From Mytilus edulis (lineage: Eukaryota; Mollusca; Bivalvia; Mytilida; Mytilidae): a DNA stretch of 64,000 nt. Shown one piece after another: positions 1 through 13,212 of the stretch (the first letter of the stretch is position 1; each line of letters begins with the position of its first letter). The stretch covers positions 94,332,749 through 94,396,748 of the forward strand of contig NC_092344.1 of assembly GCF_963676685.1 (NCBI RefSeq), read 5' to 3'. The notes under the pieces are model-generated. The model made no database searches, was not told the DNA's origin, and saw nothing but the letters and a program-made list of their open reading frames with translations. A program made the position numbers and the translations under genes.

Positions 1-3000
1 GTTTTAGTTATTTCTATTTTTAGAAGAGGTGACACGGAAGTAACTTTACTTAATGTGGAGACCTGGTAATATTTCCGCGTCTCCATTTTATAAATAAAAT
101 TAATTGGTCCAAAACAAATAAATTCTAATATTTTTTTCATTTTAATGATTTTTTTTAAATATACCCTTTTCTCTCTGGCGTGTGCGTGTCCTGAAATTTA
201 CTATTAATTATAATGCTTGTGATAAAATCAATAAAACGTTGAACATTTTTCTGTTAATTTGTCTATATATATCACAAATTTTTTTATCACATTCTGTACC
301 CCAAATTCCTGAATTCCTTCTCTTAGGACAATAAAATGGTTGCTTTCTGAATTGCATATCACCTCACCTCACCTATCCTCTTCATGCCGGTCGGCATTTA
401 AGGCCCTGATACCTGAATTGCATATAAAACTTAGGTATTTCCGTGCAACTATACAAAGACAAATAGAATTGCAGATCTCTGTGGTTGGGAAAGTAAAGAA
501 TTTTAAAACCTCTATACTGTTTATTTCTGCTGTAAAAGAAAATCTTACTCCGAAATGTTTTATTTAAATTTATTTTTGAGCAAACAAGTCTAATTCGTCA
601 GTTGGGTTTGGCTTTGAGCTTCAAGTTGGGCTTAGTTAATACGAGCACTTTTAATCAGTTCTATGTGTCTTTAGTATTAGTATTAGGTGTGATTCGAACC
701 AATCTTACGAGTCAATAAAGTCAAACGGCAAATAGTCTGTTTGCTAATTCCCGTAATTTACCATATGATGGTGTGTTTCTTTGATCAATAATATTATAAG
801 CCCATAAAAATGTGAAGAGAAAATATAAAATGTGTGGTGCTGTTCCTATGCAGGCCGGAAGGACCTTTTAGTTTTGTAGAAGGACCCCTCAATGTTTCAC
901 TGAAAAGACGCTGTCAAAATTGAAACACCTGTCTGTTTATACCAATATATATAGATCCTTTCATAAATTTGAAGATTTTGAACAATAGGAATATGGTCTA
1001 AAATGCCTAAAATGGGATCTCATGGTTAAAGATGGTACAAAAAAAAACAGTTACACCCTACTTGGCAAGTATACTGGTATATCAGATAATTGTTTGGCTG
1101 TTATTCTTTATCTTAAAGATTAATAGAATGAATACACCCATGAACAAATGTTTTATTTATCGTAATTGCATTAGTAACTTGTGAAACTGAAATTTAAAAG
1201 CTGCTTATTGATTTTTTTTTAAACGAACAAATCGTGCGCATATGAAATATAAAGCTCTTCCAAGTCACTTATTTGTTCCCCGTATACAGTACTCGTCTTA
1301 TTACATTTTCCCATGCACACAAACCATTTTTCAGTATAAATATAGATAGTCTTTCGTGAATAGAACGCTTTTAAAAAGTTATGTACGTGCTGATAAAAAA
1401 ATAAGGAATGAGTCGTCTGGAGTCAGGAACATGTATTCGCATTCAATGTTTACATCGGGATAAGAGTCGTTTGTATTTGCTTAGTAACTTAATTTCAAAG
1501 TGCTAATCTTTGCTGATAATCAATTTGTGCTGTTGCTTTTTTTCTAAAATTCTGTGATCTAGCTGCATACATACACGGAAAATTGGAAAAGAGAGATATA
1601 TAGCTAGAAAAAAAGGGAAGTTGACTTTTTAGGATGTTGTTACCTTTCACCATTTAAAACCAATTTTATAAAGGTGCTCTTATAGGATACTATACTCGTC
1701 ACTTGCTATTTTAGGAGGAAAAGGATTATATCATAGGGAAATTTTGTTTTTATTTCAATTCATTTTCATTGTTACGTTTTGTTGTGAATTTATAATTAAT
1801 AGCGTCCTTGCTAAAACAGGACAAAAAAATTGAAAAGATCAAGGTTTCAGTGTTTACAGGTGAGGTAATATTTATCCTTAAACTATTAACAAAGTCACTG
1901 TATCACAAAATGAAGGACAAGAGGGTTCAAGAAATGTTTCTCAAATGATACATATACTTTTGACAGCTTTCGATACAGCAGATGAAAACACGCGAAAAAT
2001 CTGCATGAACATGAAAAAAACCTATTGAATATGTAACGGCAATCGGAACGACAAAATCAAATCTGATGTACAGTCTAGCAAACACAATTGTTTTAAACGC
2101 AATCAAAACAACAAACAAAAATCTACTGTACAAGATAGCCAAACAATAGTTTTGAATTCACATCGCTAACCTAGATCCTTCTGCTTCTACCTAAATGATA
2201 ACCGGTAATGCGTTGTGATATAGCTAGGGATAAAATATCAATAATTTTTACTTACTGCAATATCAAAGCTTTCCAAGAAAATCATGATTGCTTGTTAGCA
2301 ATCATTGCATACGTCACTACTTTCCTTTATCCTAAAGTTTACCAAGCAAGGCTTGGCGGTATAAATCCAGATTTAGTGACAATACATGTTTCTATATGAA
2401 ATTCAAAATGCAAAACAAGAAGTGACCGGTTTTACCAGTATGAAGGACTGGCCTGACGAGTTTTTTTTTAAAGTTTTTTCTATGCTGTTAACCACAATTT
2501 ATGTAATTCACAATTTATATACAGAAATAATTTCAAAAGGGTAAAAGTTCATATTGAAACACACCTATTTGCTTCACAAGTCATTGTATTTTACTGGTGT
2601 TTATATAATAATACAAATGTAAGGCTGTAGACAAGAAATGACGGTATACAATCTATTTTTGTCTGAGTCAACATCATGTCATATTCTTTTTTAATTGGAC
2701 CATTGGAAATGTGTTACATTTATCATATAAACAAGTATATTAAAAGAATCTTCCGAAAGATCAGTTTATTCAAAATTACTAGTCAGTTCTATGTGATGAC
2801 ATGACCTTGAACCTGATTTAGATTCCACAATGCTTTGCATCTTCGAACTTTATTTTGCCTATCAAACTTTTGTTTTATTCGAGCGTGTGTCTGACGTACA
2901 AAACTTTAATATGTATGAGGAGTTTATTGATACAATGAATGAAAATCCATCAGAACTGGAGATCTTTTTCAATTGAAAACGGTTAAAAAATAACTGATTT

Positions 3001-4798
3001 TACTTATAAACAATCACAGAGTAATGATCTTTATATTTCGTTCTTGTTCTATAATATATAAAATTCCAATTTACATTAATCAGTTGGCTAATGACCCTCA
3101 ATCGACGTAATTATGTGCGTATAACGACAGGTCACTTGAAGATGAGTCTCACAATTTATACATACGTCAAAACAGACACAGGAAGGCACTTGAAAGAAAT
3201 ATGTCCCATCATATTACTGTATTTATCCTATGATTTAAATACTGTAAGGTATGCTATAAATGAGTAATAAAACTATTAGAAATAAAATTCCGATTTTATA
3301 GAGATGTTTAGAATACATTATTGTTGTGAATAATTGTTATTTTCATTTTTTAAGATTTCCACTTTTGTCAGCGACCACTCCGCGATTCATTGCCATGCAT
3401 GTTTGATACCAATTATTTCTTACATCGTTCTTTATGTATTTCATATCTGTTTATTCATTTATTGTAGTACATATATGTACATGTATTGATATTTTACAGT
3501 AACTTATTATTTTATTTACATATTGTGTATAACTCGTTCGTTATTATAAATCATATTTAAGTCAAGTATTTGTAGTGCCTCTTGTTATACCGATGTGCTA
3601 TCTTGGTGTATACTCAAATATCGCTATTTCTCAGTTCAAAACATAGTCTTTTTGATAAAAATTGTAAAAACTAAAATGATCATGTTTTTTTTCTTCTCTT
3701 AATCCAAATATGAAAAAAGCGCCCTACCAATGCATTTTTATTCAAACATTTGAATTTATACTTTCTCGTCAATACAATCAAAAATTAAAAAAAAAAATGG
3801 CACAGTGATAATAAGTTTAAGGACACAGTCCTAGCGGGAGATTGTTTGCTAGAATTTAAAAGTCAGGAAACGCATGACATATATGGTCAGTACTGCTACA
3901 GTATCATTTAAATATGTTTGTTCAACATATCTGCTAAAAAAATATTTCACATAAAAAAAGTATCCGTTTTCTAACTTATAAGCTTTGCAAAACAGTCACC
4001 GATGCACTTTAAATGTATACGCTGTAAAACTATTAATGAATGAACGAGAAAAAAACATTGTAGCCCATTTTCGAAATAACCAACTTTTAATTGTTTCAAA
4101 TCCTAAGATTTTTTTGCAAAGGGAAAACACCTTAAGATGTGACAAACTGTATTCCTGCATTTACAAATTTTTTAAAACAAGTTTTACTTTCGAGGGATGA
4201 TGTTTGTCATACTGATTTACTTAATAAGAATTCAAGAAAAAATATATTTAAAAGAAATATATATCTCAATATCTTGACTGACAGCAAAACTGTAAAGGTA
4301 AAAATTTAAAATGGCTTAATTATTTTTGTTCTATAAAACCCATTGAATGACAGAAAGAAATCTTTAAAGAGTCAGATTTGACTGGAAAATGTAAACAAAA
4401 AGATTTACTGGCACTTTGAAGTTAAAAAAATCAAGATGGGCTTTTTTGAGCTCAGTGATTATAGATTCTAAGTAGATCTGTACATGCCTTTTCTTCAAAA
4501 GTTTTTTTTTTCTATTAATTGTTTTAAAAAGCCTGTTGTCACTAGCATAGTCAACTTGGTCAAAGTTGTATTTTACCAGATAAACTGTGTCCAACTTATC
4601 TTGTGTCACTATCAAAGTTTTTCATTGGTGAAAGAAAAAACTGCACTGTGATTGGATAATTTACGTCATATGTCTCTGGTTTTGTCTCTGGTTCACCAAA
4701 GTTTCCAGAAAAAAAAGAGCTATCTATGTGAATCTCTCTGTAAATAACGTGTGGTAAAAAAGGTGTACGAATAAGCTGATCATGATATGAAGTACTTT
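1..4798. other. Intergenic DNA, no gene recognised
   Basis: AT-rich sequence with many short homopolymer runs and stop codons in all frames. The few open frames are under 85 codons, with no recognisable domain and no matching splice partners. An 83-codon minus-strand frame at 4364-4615 is Lys/Leu-rich and not recognised. A minus-strand match to a tRNA B box lies near 690-699, but no paired acceptor stem or A box goes with it. Confidence 0.6.
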
Positions 4799-4801
4799 TT
4801 T

Positions 4802-6360
4802 AGCTCACCTGGCCCAAAGGGCCAAGTGAGCTTTTCTCATCACTTGGCGTCCGGCGTCTGTCGTCGTCCGTCGTCGTTAACTTTTACAAAAATCTTCTCT
4901 GAAACTATTGGGCCAAATTTAACCATACTTGGCCACAATCATCATTGGGGTATCTAATTTAAAAAAAAATGTGTCCGGTGACCCGGCCAACCAACCAAGA
5001 TGGCCGCCATGGCTAAAAATAGAACATTGGGGTAAAATGTAGATTTTGGCTTATATCTCTGAAACCAAAGCATTTAGAGCAAATCTGACATTGGGTAATT
5101 GTTTATCAGGTCAAGATCAATCAGCCCTGAAATTTTCAGATGAATCGGACCACCCGTTGTTGTGTTGCTGTCCCTGAATTGGTAATTTTAAGGAAATTTT
5201 TGCTGTTTTTGGTTATTATCTTGAATACTATTTAGAAAGAGATAAACTGTAAACAGCAATAATGTTCAGCAAATAGTTATCAAAGGTACCAGGATTATAA
5301 TTAAGTACGACAGACGCGCGTTTCGTCTACGTAAGACTAATAATCAGTGACGCTCATATCAAAATATTTATAAAGCCAAACAAGTACATAGTTGAAGAGT
5401 ACTGAAGATCCAAAATTCCAAAAAGTTGTGCCAAATACGGCTAAGGTGATCTGTGCCTGGGATAAGAAAATCCTTAGTTTTTTTTCGAAAAATTCAAAGT
5501 TTTGTAAACTGGAAATTATAAAAAAAAAAAATGACCACATTATTGATATTCATGTCAACACAGCAAAGTAAGACATAAAAAGTAGTTAACATGATCAAAA
5601 TGGTCAGTTGACCCCTTAACGAGTTATTGCCCATTCTAGTCAATTTTTGTAAATTTTTCGTAATCTTTTACAAAAATCTTCTCCTCTGAAACTACTGGGT
5701 CAAATGTAACCATACTTGGCAATAATCATCATTGGAGTAAATAGTTTGACAATCGGTCCGGCCAACCAAATAAGATGACCGACATGGCTAAAAAAAGAAC
5801 ACAGGGGTAAAATGTAGATTTTGGCTTATAACTTTGAAACCAAAGCATTTGAGCAAATCTGATCTGAGGTAAAATTGTTAATCAGGTCACGATCTATCTG
5901 CCCTGAAATTTTCAGATGAATCAGACATCCCGTTGTTGGGTTACTACCCCTGAATTGGTATTTTAATGAAATTTTGCCGTTCTTGGTTATTATCTTGAAT
6001 ATTATTATAGATAGAGATAAACTGTAAACAGCAATACTGTAAAGCAAAGTAAAACCTACAAATAAGTCTACATAATCGAAATGGTCAATTGACCTCATAA
6101 GGATGTAATTGCCCTTTATAGTAAATTTTTAACAATTTTCATAAATTTTGTAAATTTTTACAAAAGATTTTAACTACTGGGATAGATTCATAGGTTCATT
6201 AGATAGAGATAATTGTAAGCAGCAAGAATGTTCAGTAAGGTAAGATCTACAAACACATCAACATCACCAAAACACAACTTTGTCTTGAATCCATCTGTGT
6301 CCTTCGTTTATGATATGCGCTTAGACCAAGGTGAGCGACACAGGACTTTAGAGCCTCTAG
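4802..6360 (+). mobile_element. Hairpin-ended dispersed element (family B), copy 1
   Basis: Begins with an imperfect palindrome, AGCTCACCTGGCCC then AAA then GGGCCAAGTGAGC, after a run of T. It ends with GAGCGACACAGG and a GGC/GCC-type hairpin closing in CTCTAG. Inside is a roughly 500-bp module present twice in degenerate form (CTGAAACTACTGGG, TTGGCCACAATCATC, CCGGCCAACCAACCAAGATGG, GGTAATTTTAAGGAAATTTT). GTC-rich simple sequence follows the 5' hairpin. Other copies are at 10354-11757 (minus), 60674-62585 and 63841 to the window end. No coding capacity is seen, so it would be non-autonomous. I recognise it as abundant in bivalves from memory. Assignment to a Helitron/Helentron-like class is inference. 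Confidence 0.75.
5274..5560 (+). mobile_element. Retroposon-like insertion nested in family B copy
   Basis: A 287-bp block interrupts the family B module and is flanked by a 7-bp direct repeat, CAGCAAA, at 5267-5273 and 5561-5567. In the uninterrupted copies (for example near 61140) the module reads continuously through this point. The block contains TACCAGGATTATAAT and GCGCGTTTCGTCTACG. A shorter, diverged copy lies at 50927-51062. The target duplication and size fit a SINE or another short retroposon. No RNA polymerase III boxes were identified. Confidence 0.6.
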
Positions 6361-6364
6361 TTAC

Positions 6365-9300
6365 AGTTATTATATAGTCTTGTTTTGTGGTAAAATAAAT
6401 TTTATTCTATACCTATATATCAAAACATCTTCTCTTACCTTTCTTCCTCAAACAAAACATGTTTTTTGTATAATAATGGATGGTTAAAGGAATAATACTT
6501 CCTAACTAAAAGCAAGACAAAATATAGTCTGTTAAATTAACTTTTAGAATAGGTTTATGATTTGTTCTTTAATAGCCATATATAGACACATTTTGAACTT
6601 TTTTCTATGAACTTTTAAAAATACTGGAAATGGTTAAATATAATAAACAGGAAATTAAATACTATCAATGTTGAACATGCGTTTTTAAGTTGACATTTCT
6701 GAAGAACATGCACGTCTTTTAAAAAATGCAGCATTTTATATAAGAAAAAAGGTTGTTAAAAACAGTTTCGTTTTATAAATCTTCATATTTATAAGAAATA
6801 AAACAGGAAAAAAAAGAATTTCTATCTTCAGAATGATTGCATGTAAATAGCACAGCGTTTGATATTCAATTTAATATAATTGTCAATGAATGGCTGACTG
6901 TTGAATTATTATTTCTATGAACTTACTGACTAGTAAGAAATTCTGATTAACACATGGGTCTGCTTATTATTGCATTAATTGGTATGGGTTGAACTACAGA
7001 AACTTAACTTTTCTATATCATTCATCACAAACTTATTTATGGTACACAATCTTATGGTCGGCAACAATTTTCATTATAATCATACAAAGAAGAATCCGAT
7101 CTGACTCGGTCACAACAAGCAGAATGGCTGGACCAAGTCTATATTTAACACAAAATCAAGGATTGAGGCCTTAAAATATCTTTCACGTGTATTTTAAGTC
7201 CAGATAGACTTACAACGGAAGAAGTAATATCCCTAAATGAATTTTAAAATAAAAGATTCAAACAGTAAAATTGACAGGCTCTCAAAGAAAATCAAAAGGT
7301 ACATGTATACACATGGGCCTCCACGGGTCTGAAGACGGCCCTTTGGACCTTAAACGTGTAAATGGCATTCCTGAGGGAAGACAGAGAAAATGTTAGAAAA
7401 AGCAAAAACGTTGGTTAAGCAAATTAGTTAAATAACTGACAAAGTTATTTATATTATATTATTCGATCCATCAGAATGGCCGAGCACGTAATATAGAAGA
7501 TACCGCTGGCAAACTCCTAATGGAATTGACGAACGTGACAAATTATACCCAGGCTTTCATACCACCCCATAAAAAGAGGACGCTAATTGGATGACAAAAA
7601 TAGAGCTAGCTTAAAGAAAGGAGTTATTTCAAACGCATCTTAACAACGAGGGCCTAACTAAACATAGGATCGCAATAGCCTACAAAGCAAGCCAGTTTGC
7701 ATAAAATTAAAGTGTGGTTGAAAAATTTTTTGCGAGGAATAATAAGCAATACTAAATAATTCAAAATACTATGTATATTCTGTTATTCTGGTCTCATGGA
7801 ATACATTAAACACTTTTGCCCGACCGCGAGAGACCCTTATGTGTAGTCAAAGTCGTTAAACACACACACCCTTTTTTTAGTAGCATTAAAAACCTTAATC
7901 ACAAGAGACAATTTAAAAGTATAATAGAGGGTAATTAACCTTCCAAAACTCTATACATATATATGAAGCAGGAGTGACAGCTATAGTATAGAGAGGCCTA
8001 AATGTACACTATAAAATTAAAAGATGTGGAATGATTGCAAAATGAGACAACTCTCACACACACCATAATATGTTTAAGTAAACAACTATATAGGTCACCG
8101 TTCTAACTTCAACAATGAGCCCAAACCGCACAGTAAGTAAATGCACCGAAATGAATATTAGTACATCAGTATCATATGCAATGTATTATAAAGTATTGTA
8201 AAACAAAAAATAAATATTTCTTATGATTTATATGTCAGCTATTTATATAAATATTAAATAATTCTTTTTGTTTCGACCGAAAAAAAAATCCTCCAATAAC
8301 TGAGAGTTGTAATTGATTTTTTGTTTTATTTTTTCTTTCACATTTACCATACAAATTAGGTTGGAAAATTAATCGGATTTAGTCCTATTTGTCCTGTAAA
8401 AACTGTTAAAAAATATGTCGATAATAGTAGGTTATATTTACACGTATCGATTTTAAACTGAATATTCATATAAAATCAAGAAACTTGTTAATACTAAAAA
8501 AAAACAAAATAGAGAGAATGATTTTATTTATCGTCTTGCCACCGTATGACGGTTGACCGCAAGTGGTAGAACCGAAAAAAAAGTTAAAATTAAGAATATA
8601 GATAAGTATCTGCTTAATCAAGTCAATAAATACAAAGAAACTGGCAATGACAGCCGATCCTGACTTGTAATAGACGACTGAACATCAGTATCCTCACTTG
8701 TAATAGGCGTAGTAAGTGTGTAGATATGAAGACAAGATCCCAGCTTAAGGGAATAAAACCAGCTAGTGAACAGGAGTTTGTTTTTCTAAATTTACATAGC
8801 ATTGAATGCAGAGATTTTTTGGAATTGATACGAATCAATGCATCTGACTGTCACATTTTGCATGAAGCCATTCGTATCAATATGTTCTAACCAAGAGGAG
8901 AAAAAAAGAAAAGACATGTGTATGCACTTGAACATAATGTACCAACCTGATTACTAAGACATTTTCGATTCCGAAGCAGAACCGTTGCTGAATTTGCAGT
9001 TTTGTCCAAATATATACTCGTTAAAATCTAATGTCCTAAATAATAAGTATACATGTCATCCACGCATCGTTCTCAAATCACATTTAAATATCCATTATAT
9101 ATACATTCGATTCTTGTATTATACATTGAATTTCACCAGCAACAAGCCAGATTTCCATCTTATAAACGGACAAGTATTGATAAGTTAAAAATAGAAGTCT
9201 GTTATATTGATCTTTATAATTAATTTCCTATCAACATAATGGGAGCTCTCGCATCTGAAGGCCTTCTAACGATGTACAGATCGAACGAAATCGTTTTGTA

Positions 9301-9640
9301 TTACAAAGGTAGATAAAATAGTAACGGGTAGATTGCTGTTCGATCTGTAATAACCAAGTTAAAAGTGGAAACAGTTGTGACCAGAATAGTTATCGTGACC
9401 TATTAACTTGGCCTGACATCATTCAGTAATTATAACAATAAAACCAAACGATTAATATATAAAACTAATTGTAAAATGTAAATAGATCTATAAATGGTTT
9501 CAAAGATGACATCATAGACTAAGCAAACTGACGAAAGAGGGTGATCAATAAAGAAAATATGTTGATTAAAAATTATATGGAAAAGAAATCTGGTGTTTCA
9601 AATTGAAAGTTAAGACCGATTTTATAAATACTCTTGGTAC
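6365..9640. other. Intergenic DNA, no gene recognised
   Basis: AT-rich, with only short open frames lacking recognisable motifs. A degenerate dispersed repeat at 8015-8140 is listed separately. Nothing else could be assigned. Confidence 0.5.
8015..8140 (+). repeat. Degenerate dispersed bivalve repeat
   Basis: Contains AAAAGATGTGGAATGATTG, ATGAGACAACTCTC, TATAGGTCACCGT and TCAACAATGAGC in that order. I recall this order from a very common mussel repeat. Related fragments appear near 15225-15420 and 34890-35040 in reverse orientation, and near 49340-49375. No coding capacity. Family identity is from memory. Confidence 0.5.
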
Positions 9641-9654
9641 TTTTTCTAATGTGG

Positions 9655-9932
9655 ACTCATAGGACTACAAACACAAGGTTCCTGGTTCGATCCCGGTACC
9701 GGAGAGAAAATTGCAGGGACTTATTTTTCGGCTCTCGCATGACACCGTTTGCGTGAATGATCTGTATGGTCTCGAGAAAATATCCCTCGGACGAGAACGA
9801 TAAATGGCCGAGCCGTGTTAAGAGAGAGCAATATTTCTTGCACGTAAAAGACACCCTTGCAGAAAAGAGCAGGCTAATGCCGCTACAAGGCAGCACTCCC
9901 ACCCGCAAAGTTGAAGGTGATTAATGTAAGTT
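9655..9932 (+). mobile_element. tRNA-derived SINE-like element
   Basis: A tRNA-like 5' region contains a clear RNA polymerase III B box, GGTTCGATCCC, near 9683-9693, preceded by an anticodon-arm-like stretch. A 200-bp GC-richer body follows, with CACGTAAAAGACACCC, GAGCAGGCTAATGCCGC and AGGCAGCACTCCCACCCGC. This tRNA-like head with an unrelated body is what a SINE looks like, and I recall similar bodies in mollusc SINEs. No intact cloverleaf is seen, so it is not called a tRNA gene. It abuts the element starting at about 9934. Confidence 0.55.
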
Positions 9933-9933
9933 G

Positions 9934-12128
9934 TAACCAGATGCTCTACATGACACAGATTTATACGACCGCAGAGGTTGAACCCTGAACAGTTGGGGCA
10001 AGTATGGACACAACATTCAAGCTGGTTTCAGCTCTAAATTTGGATTGTGATTAAATAGCTGACACAGCATAGGTTTCTGACACAGAATGAATGTGGTCTA
10101 ATGAACTTAAAAAAAATTGTCTTTGAGCAATTCACTATGCTGTTGAATATTAATCCTCTTAAAAAATGTTTGAAGAAATTTTCTTTTTATTTATGAAATC
10201 TGAAATGAGAAAAATTGACCCCTCCCCTTTTCCAATTTTTTTTTCTCACATCCCCCTTTCCCTTATTCCAAAACTGATCCCAATTCAAATTCCTAATGGA
10301 GTTTGCAACAATAACTACTCATTTAAATACATCATAAAATATTAAAATGTAAAACTAGAGGCTCTCAAGAGCCTGTGTCGCTCACCTTGTTCTATGTGCA
10401 TATTAAACAATAGAGACAGATAAATTCATGACAAAATTGTGTTTTGATGATGGTGATGTGTTTGTAGATCTAACTTTACTGAACATTCTTGTTGCTACAA
10501 TTATATCTATCTATAATGAACTTGGCCCAGTAATCACAGTGGAAAATATTTTACAAAAATTTATAAAATTTGATAGAAAATGAATATACTCGGCAATAAC
10601 TCCTAAAGGGGTCAATTGACAATTTTGGTCATGTTTGATTTATTTGTAGATCTTATTTTGTTGAACATTATTGCTGTTTACAGTTTATCTCTATCTATAA
10701 TAATATTCAAGATAATAACCAAAAACTGCAAAATTTCCTTAAAATTACCAATTCTGGGGCAGCAACCCAACAAAGGTTTGTCTGTTTCTCTTAAAATTTC
10801 AGAGAAGATAGATCTTGACCTGATAAACAATTTAGCCCTTGTCAGATTTGCTCTTAATGCTTTGTTTTCAGAGCTATAAGCCAAAATTTACATTTTATCC
10901 CTATGTTCTATTTTTGGCCATGGCGGCCATCTTGGTTGGTTGGCAAGGTCACGCCGCACATTTTAAAACTAGATACCCCATTAATGATTGTGACTAAGTT
11001 TTGTTAAATTTGGCCAGGTAGTTTCAGAGAAGATTTTTTAAAAGAATACATAAATTTTAGAAAAATGGTTAAAAATTGACTATAAATGCAATAACTCCTA
11101 AGGGGGTCAACTGAAAATTTTGGTCATGTTGACTTATTTGAAGATCTTACTTTGCTGAACATTATTGCTGTTTATAAATTATCTCTATCTATAAAAATAT
11201 TCAAGATAAAACCAAAAAACTGAAAAATTTCCTTAAAACTATTAATTCTGGGGCAGCAACCCAACAAAGGTTTGTCTGTTTCTCTTAAAATTTCAGAGAA
11301 GATAGATCTTGACCTGATAAACAATTTAGCCCTTGTCAGATTTGCTCTTAATGCTTTGGTTTCAGAGCTATAAGCCAAAATCTACATTTTACCCCTATGT
11401 TCTATTTTTAGCCGTGGTGGCCATCTTGTTTGGTTGGCAAGGTCACGCCACACATTTTTTAAACGAGGTACCCAATTAATGATTGTGGCTAAGTTTGGTT
11501 AAATTTGGCCTGGTAGTTTCAGAGGAGAAGATTTTTTAAAAGAATACATAAATTTTAGAAAAATGGTTAAAAATTGACTATAAAGGGCAATAATTCCTAA
11601 AGGGGTCAACTGACAATTTTGATCAAGTTGACTTATTTGTAGATCTTACTTTGCTGAGCATTATTGCTGTTTACAGTTTAAATCTGTTTATAATAATACA
11701 AGATAATAACCAAAAAACTGCAAAATTTCCTTAAAATTACCAATTCAGGGACAGCAACAACTTTTTTGGCCCTAATTCCTAACTGTTGGGACTTAAACTC
11801 CCAAAATCAATCCCAACCTTCCTTTTGTGGTCATAACCTTATGTTAAAATTTCATAGATTTCTTACATTACTAGAGTTTGTGCAAAAACCAAGAAAAAAG
11901 CTTATTTGGGCCCTTTTTGGTCTCTAATTCCTAAACTGTTGGGACCAACACACCCAAAATCAAACCCAACTTTCCTTTCATGGTCAAAAACCTTGTGTTT
12001 AAATTTCATTTTCTATTTACCTTTACTAAAGTTAGAGTGCGAAAACCAAAAGTCTTCGGATAACGACGACGACGCCAACGTGATACCAATATACGACCAA
12101 AAAAATTTCAATTTTTGCGGTCGTATAA
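9934..12128 (+). mobile_element. Family A element (TATACGACCGCA ends), chimeric
   Basis: The 5' part (9934-10353) and the 3' part (11758-12128) match the family A element at 53979-55745. It begins CCAGATGCTC, then TTATACGACCGCAGAGGTTG, and ends TTTTTGCGGTCGTATAAA, so the termini carry an inverted 12-bp core (TATACGACCGCA). The middle is replaced by an inverted family B segment at 10354-11757. No transposase or other coding region is visible. Confidence 0.65.
10354..11757 (-). mobile_element. Family B element, inverted, 5'-truncated, inside family A
   Basis: Read on the minus strand, this is the 3' part of family B. The CTCTAG end and its hairpin lie at 10356-10385. Two and a half modules follow, with GGTTGCTGCCCC and CGGCCAACC-type motifs, and the copy breaks off near 11757 without the AGCTCACC 5' hairpin. 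It replaces rather than simply interrupts the middle of the surrounding family A element, because about 1 kb of family A present at 54390-55370 is missing here. Confidence 0.65.
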
Positions 12129-12179
12129 AAACTTGTTTCACGATCCATTATAAATATATATGTTTAAACTAAAGAGACA

Positions 12180-13210
12180 TCATATTTCGTCTTTTTTTTT
12201 TCTTTTTTTTTTTTTAATAATTTACTATTAAATATAAATTTGTCGAAATATGAATCAGGTGTAAATGGTGTACAGTAAAATTGTTAACATGTAAAAATAT
12301 TTAATAATTGAAATACTTGGTCAATACAAAGACACATCTATCTATATATATGTGTCTCTGATCGATACCATTATCATTTTGTTTTAGGTGATCTGTGATG
12401 ATCAACAGGCCAGCTTTCTACACGTATCTATAACCATAATTATCACTGGTGATTCAATAATCGATTGAAATATAATAACGTTATTATTTTCTGTTACCTT
12501 GATAACGTGCCTATGTAACAGAGGGAATATTAATTATTCGTATTATTGGGAATTAGGCCAGTTGTAATTTGAGACAACACGCTAGTTGTACTAAAAGGTC
12601 CTAGGGAACAATAATTATATATTAGGTTAACAACCTTACAAGTACATTAATGTACCAAACCAGTAATTGATATAGCTGAATAATGGACACTTCTGATCTT
12701 ACAATTCGCCAAAACATCTGCAAATTTATATAAAATGGCGCTTAGGACACGGACCACCTTTTCCTTTTTCTATTTATTTCGGTCGTTATTTTTAATGGTA
12801 AATGTGATTCATCACTTTTACTTATTTTTCACAAATTTAAAGTCTTGTGCTATCCAATGTTATTGACAGTAACAATTTTATAAATGGATTATGAAATTTC
12901 CTGTTTACAAAATAAGATATATAACGGATACTATTTATTATCGGACAAATACAGCGATTTATTGTATTGTGCTAGTCTAAAAGTCAAATCAACAAATTTC
13001 TGCTCTTCCCCTGTTTAAGCAGTCTTGTCTGGTCGGCTCAAAGGCATATAATGGAACAGCGTATTCTTCTCTTAAACTTTGCATTGCTATACAATGATAC
13101 ATTACGCAAGGGAATTTCTACTAATTCATAATTTAAACATTCTTAAATAGAAAGGGATATAACCCACTCATTTGTATCGTCATGTTTCTCTTTTTTATAT
13201 GGAACGATAA
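12180..13210. other. Intergenic DNA, nothing recognised
   Basis: AT-rich sequence with poly-T tracts at 12190-12215 and no open frame of note. No recognisable repeat. Confidence 0.5.
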
Positions 13211-13212
13211 CA

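Noticed and set aside
660..720. Minus-strand tRNA from a GGTTCGAATC word
   Set aside because: The 3' TCACACC has no matching 5' acceptor strand and there is no A box at the right distance.
4364..4615. 83-codon Lys-rich minus-strand frame
   Set aside because: Looks somewhat protein-like, but no family was recognised and upstream sequence has stops in all frames, so no gene is claimed.
9655..9730. tRNA gene
   Set aside because: A B box is present but the acceptor and D arms do not pair, and a repeat body follows. SINE-like is the better reading.
10616..10884. Overlapping 87- and 68-codon frames at 10.6-11.4 kb
   Set aside because: They are the two module copies of the family B element and recur as broken frames in other copies, so they are not genes.
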